A stretch of DNA of 64,000 bases from UBA9926 sp913064795 (GTDB lineage: Bacteria > Pseudomonadota > Gammaproteobacteria > Pseudomonadales > Azotimanducaceae), in the NCBI GenBank assembly GCA_045560765.1, contig JBJKZD010000009.1, positions 248,001 to 312,000 of the forward strand. Reading direction: 5' to 3'. This document shows, one piece after another, positions 55,282 through 64,000 of the stretch (the first letter of the stretch is position 1; the number at the start of each line of letters is the position of its first letter). The notes below the pieces were generated by a model. That model was not told the origin of the DNA. It made no database searches and saw nothing but the letters and a program-made list of their open reading frames with translations. The translations under genes were made by a program, and so were the position numbers.

Positions 55282-55911
55282 ATGAAACTCTGGCACTGCC
55301 ATGACGCAAGGTCACTGCGCGCGCTGTGGGCCCTTGAGGAAATGGGCCTAGACTACGAACTCGAGATGATGGCGTTTCCGCCGAGGTTTTTGCACGAGGG
55401 GTATATGGACGTCAATGTTTTGGGCACCGTTCCCTACTTCGTCGATGGGGAACACCATTTAACCGAGTCAACCGGAATCTGCCATTACTTGGTAGAAACC
55501 TATGATCAGTATGCGTTTGGAATTCGGCCCGGAGAGTCAGGCTATGGCGCCTACCTCAACTGGTTGTATCACAGCGACGCTACCCTAACCTTTCCCCAAA
55601 CCCTCTATCTGCGCTATACCCGGCTCGAGCCCGATGCGACCAAGGCCTTGGTCGGTGAAGATTATCGAAAATGGTATCTTGCTCGATTGCGCATGCTGAA
55701 TCAGCGTGTTGAAGACCACGAATTTTTAGTTGCGGACCGCTTCACCATCGCTGATATTGCGTGTGGTTATGCCCTCTACTTAGGCGAGAGCCTCGGTATT
55801 TCAGAAGCCTATAAAGCGCCTACTTTGGCCTATCTTGAGCGGCTTAAGGCAAGGCCAGGCTTTATCAGCGCACAGCGGGTGCAAAAGGAAGCCGCCCCAC
55901 CCGCCGCCTAA
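55282..55911 (+). CDS. Glutathione S-transferase family protein
   Basis: 209 residues. N-terminal thioredoxin-like half (KLWHCHDARSLRALWALEEM, GTVPYFVDGEHHLTESTGIC with the cis-Pro VPYF and Glu-Ser glutathione site) and C-terminal helical half with FTIADIACGYAL, the N-capping box. AGGAGA lies upstream of ATG 55282. Lies 73 bp after the sulfotransferase. Confidence 0.9.
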   Translation: MKLWHCHDARSLRALWALEEMGLDYELEMMAFPPRFLHEGYMDVNVLGTVPYFVDGEHHLTESTGICHYLVETYDQYAFGIRPGESGYGAYLNWLYHSDATLTFPQTLYLRYTRLEPDATKALVGEDYRKWYLARLRMLNQRVEDHEFLVADRFTIADIACGYALYLGESLGISEAYKAPTLAYLERLKARPGFISAQRVQKEAAPPAA

Positions 55912-56017
55912 ACCTTACGGGGCTGCAAGATTAAACCCTGCAGCGAGGCGCATCGCTGGGGCACCACTCAGTCCAAAGACCCTGGACGAGCATTAGTCAC
56001 CAAAGGAGTCATTCACC

Positions 56018-57433
56018 GTGGAGCACGAGGTTCAAATTGTCGGTGGTCAATCAGCCGCTCAGGTTTTCTATGACGTTCTTTGCGCTGCTGTCAGCGAATT
56101 TCCAGAGGCTTTTAACGATCTGACAATACCAACATCCTTGGCCGCTTTCAGAAAACAATACATCGACTTTTTGCCGCAGTTTGAGACGGCTCGGCTCACA
56201 AGCTGTGACCGCCAAGCCATTGCTGTACACCTTGCCCGGGCCTACCTGGAACAGCTCGCCATTGGCGACAACCCGCCGCTGTCTCACCCCTTAGATCCCA
56301 CAAGGGCGCCCCTAAAACGCCACACCAAGGCAGCCAATGCCTCCCCAGGATGGACACCGACACTGCACTTTATGGAGCAAGACTGGCCAAACCTCAGAGC
56401 GCTGGCAGCCCATCTAGAGAGGCTTTCGCTGACATCAAAAGCCGTGACCGAGGCTTTGTGCTGGCTTGAATCAAATCATCTGCAGGACAAGACGCTGCAC
56501 CTTACGGGCCGGAAGGTCGTTGTGCTGGGCGCGGGCGCTGAAATGGCGCCTACCGAACAATTGCTTCAAGCCGGGGCCAATGTGCTTTGGCTAGACCTGG
56601 CGCCGCCCACCCACTTGATCAATGCGCCCCTTCTCCAGGGAGACCTGTCTTGGACCGACGAGGGGGCCGACCTGCTGCGCCAACCCGCCGACATTGCGGC
56701 CACGATCATCGAATTTGCGCAAGGCCAGCCCACTGACCTCTGTCTTTATGCCTACGCACCAGGACAGGCCCGAGAGCTCAGACTCACCGGCGCCATGAAT
56801 GCCATCATTGAGGCACTACCCGCATCGATCATTGCGAGCATTACCTTACTGCTCTCACCCACTACCGCCACTCCGCTTCCAGTGGAAGACGTGCTCGCAA
56901 TGCGAACCCGTCAGCAGCGGCGTCCTCCTTGGGAAGCCTTTTTGGGACAATTAGGGTTTTTAGGACGAGGCAGTGGTTGCGTCGCAAAGGGCGAGATCGC
57001 GGCAAGCAGAAGTCTGGTGGGTATTCAAGGCGCGAGCTATCAGGCAGCGCAATATCTCGGAAAGCTCATGACAGCAGAAGCTTGGACGACCCATGGCCAA
57101 TTCCTGCAAAACGCTTCCACTGGGCTTCGAGTTTCAGCCAATACGGCGCCAATTACTCAAACCCGCTCGGTCACCCACCCGATTTTTGATGCCGCATTTG
57201 GGGGTGCCAAGGCCCTCGGTGTCGAAACCCTCACACCGTTGCAGTCGCAAACCCTCAATGGCTTACTCGCCATTCACGACTGGATTCATCCAAGCCTACC
57301 CGTTCCTGCAGCGCTTCGCGTCCATGGGGGGATCCACACCTTGCCCTACCCGATGAACACTGCGCTGCGCGTCGCTGCCGCCATTGGCTTTGTGCGCAGA
57401 CCGAGTCTCTTGGTCCGGCTGTTACGGCCCTAG
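56018..57433 (+). CDS. Unrecognised protein with a Rossmann-like segment
   Basis: 471 residues from GTG 56018 with AAAGGAG nine bases upstream. A helical N-terminal third (AAVSEFPEAFNDLTIPTSLA) is followed by a dinucleotide-type segment KVVVLGAGAEMAPTEQLLQA, GANVLWLDLAPPTHLINAPL that looks like GxGxxxxP/E. The C-terminal part has IHDWIHPSLPVPAALRVHGG. I do not recognise the family. It stands alone between the GST gene and the ThDP gene, 106 bp after the former. Confidence 0.75.
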   Translation: MEHEVQIVGGQSAAQVFYDVLCAAVSEFPEAFNDLTIPTSLAAFRKQYIDFLPQFETARLTSCDRQAIAVHLARAYLEQLAIGDNPPLSHPLDPTRAPLKRHTKAANASPGWTPTLHFMEQDWPNLRALAAHLERLSLTSKAVTEALCWLESNHLQDKTLHLTGRKVVVLGAGAEMAPTEQLLQAGANVLWLDLAPPTHLINAPLLQGDLSWTDEGADLLRQPADIAATIIEFAQGQPTDLCLYAYAPGQARELRLTGAMNAIIEALPASIIASITLLLSPTTATPLPVEDVLAMRTRQQRRPPWEAFLGQLGFLGRGSGCVAKGEIAASRSLVGIQGASYQAAQYLGKLMTAEAWTTHGQFLQNASTGLRVSANTAPITQTRSVTHPIFDAAFGGAKALGVETLTPLQSQTLNGLLAIHDWIHPSLPVPAALRVHGGIHTLPYPMNTALRVAAAIGFVRRPSLLVRLLRP

Positions 57434-57823
57434 GTAGGCCTTGGTCAATCCCAACCCAACAGTCTGTGTCCAAAGCGGTTGAACAATTAGGCAATCATAA
57501 CGGTCTCTAGGGGGCGGCTCAGGGCAGGCTTCTTGATGCCTACAGCGGATTGGACTGCTCAAAGCGGCCAGCAAACACCGCCGTCATTTAACGGCCATGG
57601 ATCAAGCCCAGCGAATGCTCGGAAGTCCCCATCATCAAGTACTCAGCAGAAACCTCAATCGTTGACGAATCAACATCGGGATGAGAAGGTCAAGGCTCAG
57701 TCATCCGGCCTGGGCGCAATCATTATGAATACTCCATTAGGGATGCGCCTCATCAAAATCCAGATGATTCGCGATCCCAACAGGGCGCAGCAGCCCCCAC
57801 AGAACAACCCCGGGAGATAATTC
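57434..57823. other. Spacer before the ThDP gene, no gene seen
   Basis: 390 bp. A plus-strand frame from 57533 to 57820 is present, but it has no ribosome-binding site, a low-complexity Pro/Ser/Gln product and no recognisable motif. Confidence 0.45.
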
Positions 57824-59479
57824 ATGACATCATTCAGCGGCGCAGATCTTATCGCGGCGGCCCTTGCCGAGCTCAACATCAAGCATGTCTTTGGCATCGT
57901 TAGTATCCACAACATGCCCATATTTGATGCCATCAATCGTCTGGGGAAGACCGCGATCATTGATGTTCGGCACGAGCAAGCCGGCACCCATGCCGCCGAC
58001 GGCTATGCAAGAGCCACCGGCGGTCTCGGCGTAATGATTGCCTCAACCGGTCCAGGCACTTCAAACACCGTGACAGGGCTCTATGAGGCTCAGTACGGCT
58101 CATCGCGGGTGCTCGTGATCACCGGTCAGGCAGAGACGACTTTTTATGGTCGAGGGGTCGGTTACGTCCATGAAGCCGAGCAGCAGGTGGCCATGCTCAA
58201 AAGCGTTTGCCGGCGCGTCGAAAGCCCGCGACACATCACTCAACTTGGTCCCTGCCTTCAATCTGTGATAACCGACCTGTTCACCGGTCGCCCGGCGCCC
58301 GGGGCCCTCGAGATCCCCATCGATCTTCAGTACGCTGAGACCGAGCCCTTTGGGATCGACTACCCTCAACAGGTTGACTATCAACCAAAGCCAGCCGCGA
58401 TCACCGCAGCCGCGGCACGCATCCAATCCGCAAGCCGAAGAATCATCATTGCCGGTGGTGGCGTTATCGCATCAGGCGCCAGTGCTGCGCTGTGCCGTCT
58501 GGCTGAAAAACTCGACTGCCCCGTCATCACCACCGTCGACGGACGCGGAGCGATTTCCGAGTTGCATCCCCGTAGCATTGGCAATTACTACAACAGCGCG
58601 GGCATGTACGCAGCGCTGCAAGAAGCCGATGTCACCATCGCTGTCGGTACACGATTTGCTGTAGGGGTAGACGGTCAATTTCAGTCCCAAACTCCGCCTG
58701 GGGATCTGATTCAAATCGACATCGATGGTCCCATGATCGGCCGAACTCACCATGCCCAATACCCCATCGCTGCTGATGCCCGGGCGGCCCTTGAGGCTCT
58801 TGATTCCGCCATTACAGAACCGAGCATGAACGACGACCAATTCAACCAAAAAATCTGGGAGGCTCGAGACGGCCTGAGACAGGCCATGCGTAAACGTCTC
58901 GGCAAGGATTTTCCTAAAATTATGGATCTCATTCGTGAGCAACTACCCGATGACGGCTTGTTTGTTCGCGACCAAACCATCTCAGCCTATAACTGGGGCA
59001 ATCAACAATTTCCGATTCTCAGCCCAAGAACGTCAATGAATCCCTCCTCCGGGGCGATCGGACCTGGGTTCCCAATGTCTTTGGGCGCTGCCATCGGAGC
59101 CGGTAAAAAAACCGTCGTTGTGCATGGTGACGGGGGCTTTATGTTCCACGCCACCGAGCTCGCGACAGCCGCCCAATATCAAGTGCCCCTGGTCATTCTT
59201 GTTTTTAACGACTCAGGCTATGGCGTGCTGCGCTGGCTGCAAGATACCCGATTTGGACGAATCAACGAGACCGATCTCGGGAAGGTCGCCTTTGCAAAAA
59301 TGGCCGATAGCATGGGCGTGCCCGGGGCCCGGGTTCAATCCGTCTCGGAGTTTGAGCAACATTTAAAGACCGCGATGGCAACCGAGGGTCCCTATCTCAT
59401 TGATATTGATATGGCGCATCTAGACCCCATGGAAATCTCAATCATGCCGAAGAAAACGGTCGAACTGGGCATGGATTAA
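57824..59479 (+). CDS. Thiamine-diphosphate-dependent enzyme, acetolactate synthase-like
   Basis: 551 residues, usual length. N-terminal PYR domain with catalytic Glu in VRHEQAGTHAADGYARATGG; middle domain (about 190-320); C-terminal PP domain with the ThDP motif GDGGFMFHATELATAAQYQ ending in VFNDSGYG. The family includes acetolactate synthase, oxalyl-CoA decarboxylase and benzoylformate decarboxylase. No ilvN-type small subunit follows, and the partner genes are catabolic, so a catabolic role is more likely. Coupled with the next two genes. Confidence 0.88.
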   Translation: MTSFSGADLIAAALAELNIKHVFGIVSIHNMPIFDAINRLGKTAIIDVRHEQAGTHAADGYARATGGLGVMIASTGPGTSNTVTGLYEAQYGSSRVLVITGQAETTFYGRGVGYVHEAEQQVAMLKSVCRRVESPRHITQLGPCLQSVITDLFTGRPAPGALEIPIDLQYAETEPFGIDYPQQVDYQPKPAAITAAAARIQSASRRIIIAGGGVIASGASAALCRLAEKLDCPVITTVDGRGAISELHPRSIGNYYNSAGMYAALQEADVTIAVGTRFAVGVDGQFQSQTPPGDLIQIDIDGPMIGRTHHAQYPIAADARAALEALDSAITEPSMNDDQFNQKIWEARDGLRQAMRKRLGKDFPKIMDLIREQLPDDGLFVRDQTISAYNWGNQQFPILSPRTSMNPSSGAIGPGFPMSLGAAIGAGKKTVVVHGDGGFMFHATELATAAQYQVPLVILVFNDSGYGVLRWLQDTRFGRINETDLGKVAFAKMADSMGVPGARVQSVSEFEQHLKTAMATEGPYLIDIDMAHLDPMEISIMPKKTVELGMD

Positions 59480-59483
59480 AGCA

Positions 59484-59813
59484 GTGGCGGGCCTCCACTT
59501 AGACAAACCCTGGCGTTCAATGGCTGAGGCTCTGCCTAGTATTCGCGGCCACCTCGGCGTCTTCCAACTGGCTAATGCCGATTTTAAGATCGTTTATATC
59601 GGTTACGCGGGCGGGCGAGAACCCTTTGGATTAAAAAGTGCCATCGAAACTGCGCGCCTGCGCTGCCCGACAGCCGTTCACCTCCGCTATGAAATCACCA
59701 GCAGTTATCAGACCCGATACCGGGAGCTCTTAATGCTCTACCAAGCAAGCCACGGCAAGTTACCCCAAGACAACTCACCAATGCGGCTCGGCCGCCTGAG
59801 CCCAGCATCATGA
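59484..59813 (+). CDS. Small protein with GIY-YIG-like pattern
   Basis: 109 residues from GTG 59484, four bases after the ThDP gene; ATG 59520 would give 97 residues. The segment GVFQLANADFKIVYIGYAGG resembles the GIY (10 residues) YIG core of the fold, and RYRELLMLYQASHGKLP resembles its last helix with Glu. Nuclease action is not implied. Its stop overlaps the start of the acyl-CoA dehydrogenase as ATGA, so it is part of that operon. Confidence 0.7.
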   Translation: MAGLHLDKPWRSMAEALPSIRGHLGVFQLANADFKIVYIGYAGGREPFGLKSAIETARLRCPTAVHLRYEITSSYQTRYRELLMLYQASHGKLPQDNSPMRLGRLSPAS

Positions 59814-60976
59814 ACCTTGAACTCACTCAAGAACAAAGCCTGATCGTTGCAATGGTCAGGCGCTTTGTTCGGGAAGAAATTTTACCCCTTGAACTCAATC
59901 TCGACCCAGATGGGGATGAACTCGCGCCGGAGGACCAAGCGCGACTGATCGAGAAAACCAAAGCCATGGGACTCTATGGACTTGATATTCCGCCTGAATA
60001 CGGTGGGCCTGACATCGATCTTGTCACTCGAACCCTCGTCGCCGTCGAGATGGCTCAGCATCGCGCAGGGCTCTACGCACCTTGCTACGGCACTTTCGGT
60101 GGCGCCGGGCTTGCGCAGCTTTTCGAAGCGACAGATGACCAGAAAGAACGCTATCTTTATCCAACCCTTCAGGGCGAGAAGCGCGGATTTTTTGGATTAT
60201 CAGAGCCTTCTGGCGGCTCTGACCCAGCCCGAGCGATTCAAACCAAAGCTGTTCAAGACGGTAACGACTGGGTAATCAATGGTTCCAAACTTTGGATCAG
60301 CGGCGCCGACCGTGCTGATTTTGGCCTCGTCTTCGCGCGGACCAGCCCGGATAAGGGCCGAGGCGGCGTCACCTGTTTTATCGTCGACACCGATACCCCT
60401 GGATTTCATGTCCGCAGGGTCGTGCACACCTTGCGGAGTGCCCATTATGCAACCGAATTGCATTTCGATGACATGCGCATTCCCAGTCGCAACATTCTCG
60501 GCGAGGTCAATAAAGGGTTTGCGATCGCCAACGACCGACTGACACGCCAGCGAATACCCTACGCCGCAGGCTGCATTGGGGTCGCGATCAAGGCTCAAGA
60601 GATGGCCCTCGATTATGTTCCCCAGCGAGAAACCTTTGGCGCCCCTTTGGCCTCGAGGCAATCCATTCAGTGGATGCTGGTGGATAACGATATCGATATC
60701 AAACAGTCACTTTGGATTACCCTCGAGGCAGCGAGCAAAGCCAGTCAAGGGCTTGGCTTTCGCAAAGAAGCAGCGATGGCAAAGCTGGTGGCAACTGAGG
60801 CGGGCGGTCGTGTGGTCGACCGGTGCATGCAAATGTTTGGTGGCCTTGGGGTCGCCAAAGACCTGCCCTTCGAGCGTTGGTTTCGCGAAATGCGTATCCG
60901 CAGAATCGGTGAAGGTCCGAGCGAAGTACAGCGGCACGTGATCGCGCGAGAGCTCCTGGGATCCTCGCTACGCTGA
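59810..60976 (+). CDS. Acyl-CoA dehydrogenase
   Basis: FAD-dependent acyl-CoA dehydrogenase. 388 residues. Signatures: GLSEPSGGSDPARAIQTKAV (substrate/FAD), WVINGSKLWISGADRADFGL, and the C-terminal YGGLGVAK-like MQMFGGLGVAKDLPFERWFR and RRIGEGPSEVQR with the FAD-side motif. Chain length of the substrate is not readable. Coupled to the two genes above, giving a ThDP enzyme, small protein and dehydrogenase operon. Confidence 0.94.
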   Translation: MNLELTQEQSLIVAMVRRFVREEILPLELNLDPDGDELAPEDQARLIEKTKAMGLYGLDIPPEYGGPDIDLVTRTLVAVEMAQHRAGLYAPCYGTFGGAGLAQLFEATDDQKERYLYPTLQGEKRGFFGLSEPSGGSDPARAIQTKAVQDGNDWVINGSKLWISGADRADFGLVFARTSPDKGRGGVTCFIVDTDTPGFHVRRVVHTLRSAHYATELHFDDMRIPSRNILGEVNKGFAIANDRLTRQRIPYAAGCIGVAIKAQEMALDYVPQRETFGAPLASRQSIQWMLVDNDIDIKQSLWITLEAASKASQGLGFRKEAAMAKLVATEAGGRVVDRCMQMFGGLGVAKDLPFERWFREMRIRRIGEGPSEVQRHVIARELLGSSLR

Positions 60977-60998
60977 AATCACGGGTGAGCTTGAGACC

Positions 60999-61020
60999 CT
61001 TGCGGCGCTAGAGTCGCAAG
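60999..61020 (+). terminator. Hairpin after the acyl-CoA dehydrogenase
   Basis: CTTGCGGC-N6-GTCGCAAG makes an 8-bp stem with one G-U pair, 22 bp after the stop. No T-tract follows. The rest of the 366-bp gap to 61342 holds short direct repeats of CCTCAGTT and no gene. Confidence 0.35.
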
Positions 61021-61342
61021 CTGGATTAAAATCTTGAGCCACCGCTGACCGATTTTGAGGGTGCTGCTAACCTCGGTCAGTCTATCGGGCTTGAGAGGCC
61101 TACCTGGCCTGTAACGGCGCTCACCTAGCTAATATGAGCATCCTCAATCCTCAGTTCAAAACCCCTCGCTTCCACAACCCTCAGTTTCATTACCCGTAGA
61201 TTCGGCTGAGCCCTTCGGGTCAACCAACCACACGCTTTTACAATCATGTCAGTAAATAAGATCTGACTTAAATTCATCCGCGGCGCCTCGCCAGTGCCCT
61301 AAAATTTGCTACACTCAAACGCCCAACCACCAAGGACGCGTT

Positions 61343-61864
61343 ATGAACCTAAAGCTATCCGAGGCCGTCATCGGCACCTACAAACAAATGATCCCTGCGG
61401 TTTTGGGCTACTTGGAGAAAGGACGTGCGCACTATGAAGCTGCGGGTTTAGACATTAACGATGCGGTCGGCGTCTCCTTGATCGAGGACATGCAGCCCCT
61501 TCATTTTCAAATGGTTTCAGTGGTCCATCATTCGCAAAATGCCATCAATAGCGCGATGAGTGGCGATGCCGGCATCCCAGATTTTTCACTGGCTTTCGAC
61601 TATCAGGGCTTGGTTGAGCATGTTGAAGGCGCCCTTGCGGCGGTTGAAAGCGCTGATCTCGATGCCCTTGATGCGAGAGCCAATGCGCCGGTGACCTTTC
61701 GGTTAAGAGATCGAGAAATGCCGTTCACCGCAAGCAACTACTTACTCAGTTTTTCCCTCCCGAACTTTTATTTTCATGCAACGACCGGATACGACCTGCT
61801 GCGGATGAAAGGCGTCAAGTTAGGAAAATTTGATTTCCTCGGCGCGCTTAGGATGGGGCACTGA
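61343..61864 (+). CDS. DUF1993 family protein
   Basis: 173 residues, near the usual length for DUF1993. Features seen: YKQMIPAVLGYLEKGRAHYE at the N-terminus, ASRLIEDMQPLHFQ-like VSLIEDMQPLHFQMVSVVHH and the C-terminal NYLLSFSLPNFYFHATTGYD, LLRMKGVKLGKFDF. The family folds like DinB-type four-helix proteins and has no known function. It stands alone in its own transcription unit. Confidence 0.85.
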   Translation: MNLKLSEAVIGTYKQMIPAVLGYLEKGRAHYEAAGLDINDAVGVSLIEDMQPLHFQMVSVVHHSQNAINSAMSGDAGIPDFSLAFDYQGLVEHVEGALAAVESADLDALDARANAPVTFRLRDREMPFTASNYLLSFSLPNFYFHATTGYDLLRMKGVKLGKFDFLGALRMGH

Positions 61865-62119
61865 GGCCTCGGTAGAACACTGACAATCGCAACCTGTGCA
61901 GATGCCGGCCGTAATTTGAAAGTTGCGACCTGCCTGCTATCCCTTGATCAAGCATCTCAAGCCTCTACTGCCCAGAGGTTTGCTACCAAGGGGCTGACCT
62001 CCCGCACCGAGAAGCTCGGTTGAGAGCCGGTGCTGGCCGCCAGGCTTTGCGCTTGAGCCTGGCTTTGACCTTTATTAGGTCTATGGTTTTAAGGCTATGA
62101 CTTAATGACTCTCGCTCAA

Positions 62120-62170
62120 AGGCTAATGCTTATCGGCTAATGCTTAACGGCTAATCCTTAACGGCTATGG
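62120..62170. repeat. 14-bp tandem repeat in the DUF1993-dehydrogenase spacer
   Basis: CGGCTAATGCTTAA (62134-62147) with near copies before (62120-62133) and after (62148-62161) and a partial fourth to 62170. The 354-bp gap 61865-62218 has no gene. Confidence 0.8.
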
Positions 62171-62218
62171 CCTGCAATCAATAACGTGCTTTGACTGTAT
62201 TGGATTTCTCGATAGACG

Positions 62219-63466
62219 CTATTTGGATTCAGAGGTTGGGATTTGGTTAAAAGCCAGTCCCTTATCAGCGCGCATGTCCTCGGGCAACCCCAAAACTCGT
62301 TCGGCGATGATGTTTCGCAGAATCTGGTCCGTACCACCCTCAATCCTTACCGCCGGTGACCGCATCAACATCGCCTGGATCTGAGCTTGGCTACGCGCTA
62401 TTTCAGGATCTGTAATGAGCCCTCCAAGACCCTGAAGGTCTAACGCAAACTTCGCAATATCCTGCATCATGCCGCCGGCAACCAGCTTGCCGATGCTGTT
62501 TTCGGGTCCGGGGACTTCGCCCTTCGATAACGCCGACATGGCTCGAGCACCGGTGTTTTTCAGTCCTGCACTCTTGGCATACCAATCCGCTAGCTTAGAC
62601 CGTACCGCAGGGTCATCAATCGCTTGCCCGCTCGCAAGCGGCAGGGTCTCAGCCAACGCTTTGATTTCGGGAAAGCCCGTAGAGATACCGCCACCGATAG
62701 CCAGGCGCTCGTTCATGAGCGTTGTTAAGGCAACCTTCCACCCATCGCCGACGCCGCCAAGTCGCTGACTGTCTGGGATCCGAACGTCCGTGAAAAAGAC
62801 CTCGTTAAACCCACTGTCTCCGTTGGCTTGTTTAATCGGCCGGATCTCTACCCCTTCACTTCGCATGTCTAAGAAAAACATCGTCAGCCCGCGATGCTTG
62901 GCCACTTCGGGATCGGTTCGAGTAATTAGGATCCCATAATCACTGTAATGCGCGCCGGAGGTCCAAATTTTTTGCCCGTTAATCACCCACTGATCCCCGT
63001 CCTTTTCAGCTCGGGTTCGGAGACCCGCAAGATCGCTACCGCCCTGAGGTTCTGAGAATAACTGACACCAAATCTCTTCACCGCTCGCAAGCTTGGGAAG
63101 GTAGTGCCGTTTTTGATCTTCGCTGGCATACGCCATCAGCGTCGGCGCGCACATTCCCTGACCAATAATAAATGTCCCGGTGAGCTTGCTGTAAATACCC
63201 TCTTCTTGATTCCATATCACCTGTTCGATGGGCGAGGCGCCACGGCCGCCGTAGGCCTCAGGCCACTGAATACAGGCCCATCCGGCATCGGCTTTCGTTT
63301 TTTGCCATCGCTTTGCCTCAGCGATTGGGTCAAGATCGCCGGTCTTGGTCGATCCAAAACCGCTCTGGGTTAAGGGTTCTGCGAGATGAACCGGCGCGTT
63401 GGCTTCGATCCATTCCCTTGCGGTTTCCCGGAAAGCCGCCTCATCATTTGTGTCAGTAAAATCCAT
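62219..63466 (-). CDS. Acyl-CoA dehydrogenase (FadE-like)
   Basis: 415 residues. ATG 63466 with GGAG upstream. Typical blocks: QLFSEPQGGSDLAGLRTRAE, WVINGQKIWTSGAHYSDYGI, and the C-terminal EGGTDQILRNIIAERVLGLP. It resembles the large FadE-type of actinobacteria and proteobacteria used on branched or sterol side-chain acyl-CoAs. It follows the next acyl-CoA dehydrogenase by 8 bp. Confidence 0.93.
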   Translation of the reverse strand: MDFTDTNDEAAFRETAREWIEANAPVHLAEPLTQSGFGSTKTGDLDPIAEAKRWQKTKADAGWACIQWPEAYGGRGASPIEQVIWNQEEGIYSKLTGTFIIGQGMCAPTLMAYASEDQKRHYLPKLASGEEIWCQLFSEPQGGSDLAGLRTRAEKDGDQWVINGQKIWTSGAHYSDYGILITRTDPEVAKHRGLTMFFLDMRSEGVEIRPIKQANGDSGFNEVFFTDVRIPDSQRLGGVGDGWKVALTTLMNERLAIGGGISTGFPEIKALAETLPLASGQAIDDPAVRSKLADWYAKSAGLKNTGARAMSALSKGEVPGPENSIGKLVAGGMMQDIAKFALDLQGLGGLITDPEIARSQAQIQAMLMRSPAVRIEGGTDQILRNIIAERVLGLPEDMRADKGLAFNQIPTSESK

Positions 63467-63474
63467 TGCTACTC

Positions 63475-64000
63475 CTAAGCTGCCGCACCCGGCAACGCTT
63501 CAATTAAACGGTCTTCCCATCGATTTAGGCCACCCAAAGCCACGGATAGATAGTTTGCGCGACGGTAAAAGAGGTGACAATCATAGGCCCATGTAAAACC
63601 CATGCCTCCATGAACCTGAATGTTATCCCGCGCGCACAACTGGGACGCTTGGGTCGCTGAAACCCGGGCGGTTGCCGCGGCCAGGTGCAGATCCGGCGCG
63701 TTATTCTCAAGCGCCCAAGCCGCATAGTAGGCATTCGACTCGGCCAGCTTTAGCGCGACATACATGTCGGCCATCATATGCTTTAAGGCTTGAAAGCTGC
63801 CAATCGGCCGTCCAAAGGCGAACCGATCCTTGGCGTAAGCCACCGCCATATCAAGGGCTCGAGAGGCGCCACCGATTTGCTCAAAAGCAAACAACACTGC
63901 AGCACGATGCAACACCGCTTCGAGTTGAGGCCATCCTTGGCCCGGCTCGCCAAGCATCTCCACCTCAGTGCTTTCAAAAGTCAGGGTTGCAGCTGCCAGC
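63475..64000 (-). CDS. Acyl-CoA dehydrogenase, second subunit or paralogue (partial)
   Basis: The frame is open at the window end, so the start lies outside; 174 residues are visible. FAFEQIGGASRALDMAVAYA, KDRFAFGRPIGSFQALKHMM and IQVHGGMGFTWAYDCHLFYR place this as the C-terminal domain of an acyl-CoA dehydrogenase. It is upstream of the other dehydrogenase in the same operon; two such genes side by side are the pattern of alpha2beta2 FadE enzymes. Confidence 0.9.
   Translation of the reverse strand, partial: LAAATLTFESTEVEMLGEPGQGWPQLEAVLHRAAVLFAFEQIGGASRALDMAVAYAKDRFAFGRPIGSFQALKHMMADMYVALKLAESNAYYAAWALENNAPDLHLAAATARVSATQASQLCARDNIQVHGGMGFTWAYDCHLFYRRANYLSVALGGLNRWEDRLIEALPGAAA

Noticed and set aside
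57533..57820. 95-residue plus-strand frame before the ThDP gene
   Set aside because: No ribosome-binding site and low-complexity product.
37674..62170. CRISPR array
   Set aside because: Units are 14-18 bp, head to tail without spacers, and differ between loci; no cas gene is present.
1..64000. tRNA, rRNA, insertion sequence or prophage genes
   Set aside because: None could be recognised in either strand.

Overview
The window is a GC-moderate chromosomal segment from a marine-type gammaproteobacterium. The evidence is a Pseudomonas/Vibrio-style flagellar hierarchy (FleQ, FleS, FleR, FliA, FleN, FlhF, FlgM), sigma-54 and sigma-28 promoter signatures, an HslO chaperone, and many acyl-CoA dehydrogenase-type lipid genes. 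No rRNA, tRNA, CRISPR array, insertion sequence or phage gene was seen.

Region 1 (1-44,093) is an almost complete polar-flagellum cluster in one block. In transcription order on the minus strand it runs flgBCDEFGHIJKL, then flagellin, flaG, fliD, fliS, fliT, an atypical PilZ gene, fleQ, fleS, fleR, fliE, fliF, fliG, fliH, fliI, fliJ, fliK, fliL, fliM, fliN, fliO, fliP, fliQ, fliR, flhB, flhA, flhF, fleN, fliA and a motC-like stator gene cut by the window edge. flgA, flgM and flgN lie on the plus strand, divergent from flgB. One TPR gene with an SGNH-hydrolase-like end sits on the plus strand between flgL and flagellin. No chemotaxis gene is present, although cheYZAB follow fliA in Pseudomonas.

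The control circuit can be read from the DNA. Sigma-54 -24/-12 elements with exact GG-N10-GC spacing lie upstream of fleS, fliL, fliD, fliK and flgB, with a weaker one before flgA. Sigma-28 elements lie before flagellin and flgM. Two perfect GTCAA-N4-TTGAC boxes, the FleQ-type palindrome, lie 62-64 bp upstream of the -24 elements of fliL and fleS. The FleQ homologue itself has only the AAA+ and HTH parts.

Four genes (fliM, fleS, flgB and an M20 peptidase) are each split by a frameshift that removal of one base from a short homopolymer would repair. The shared direction points first to base-calling error. Phase variation or gene decay remain possible, most plausibly at the G6 tract in fleS.

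Region 2 (44,100-64,000) is ordinary accessory metabolism: M20 peptidase, an outer-membrane beta-barrel protein, a GPH-type symporter, hslO, a ceramidase-like membrane protein, an MFS transporter, two unrecognised genes, a PhyH dioxygenase, a sulfotransferase, a GST, an unrecognised 471-residue protein, a ThDP enzyme coupled to a small GIY-YIG-like protein and an acyl-CoA dehydrogenase, a DUF1993 protein, and two adjacent acyl-CoA dehydrogenase genes, the last cut by the window end. Several intergenic spacers carry short head-to-tail repeats of 14-18 bp, the largest with ten copies between flgB and flgA.
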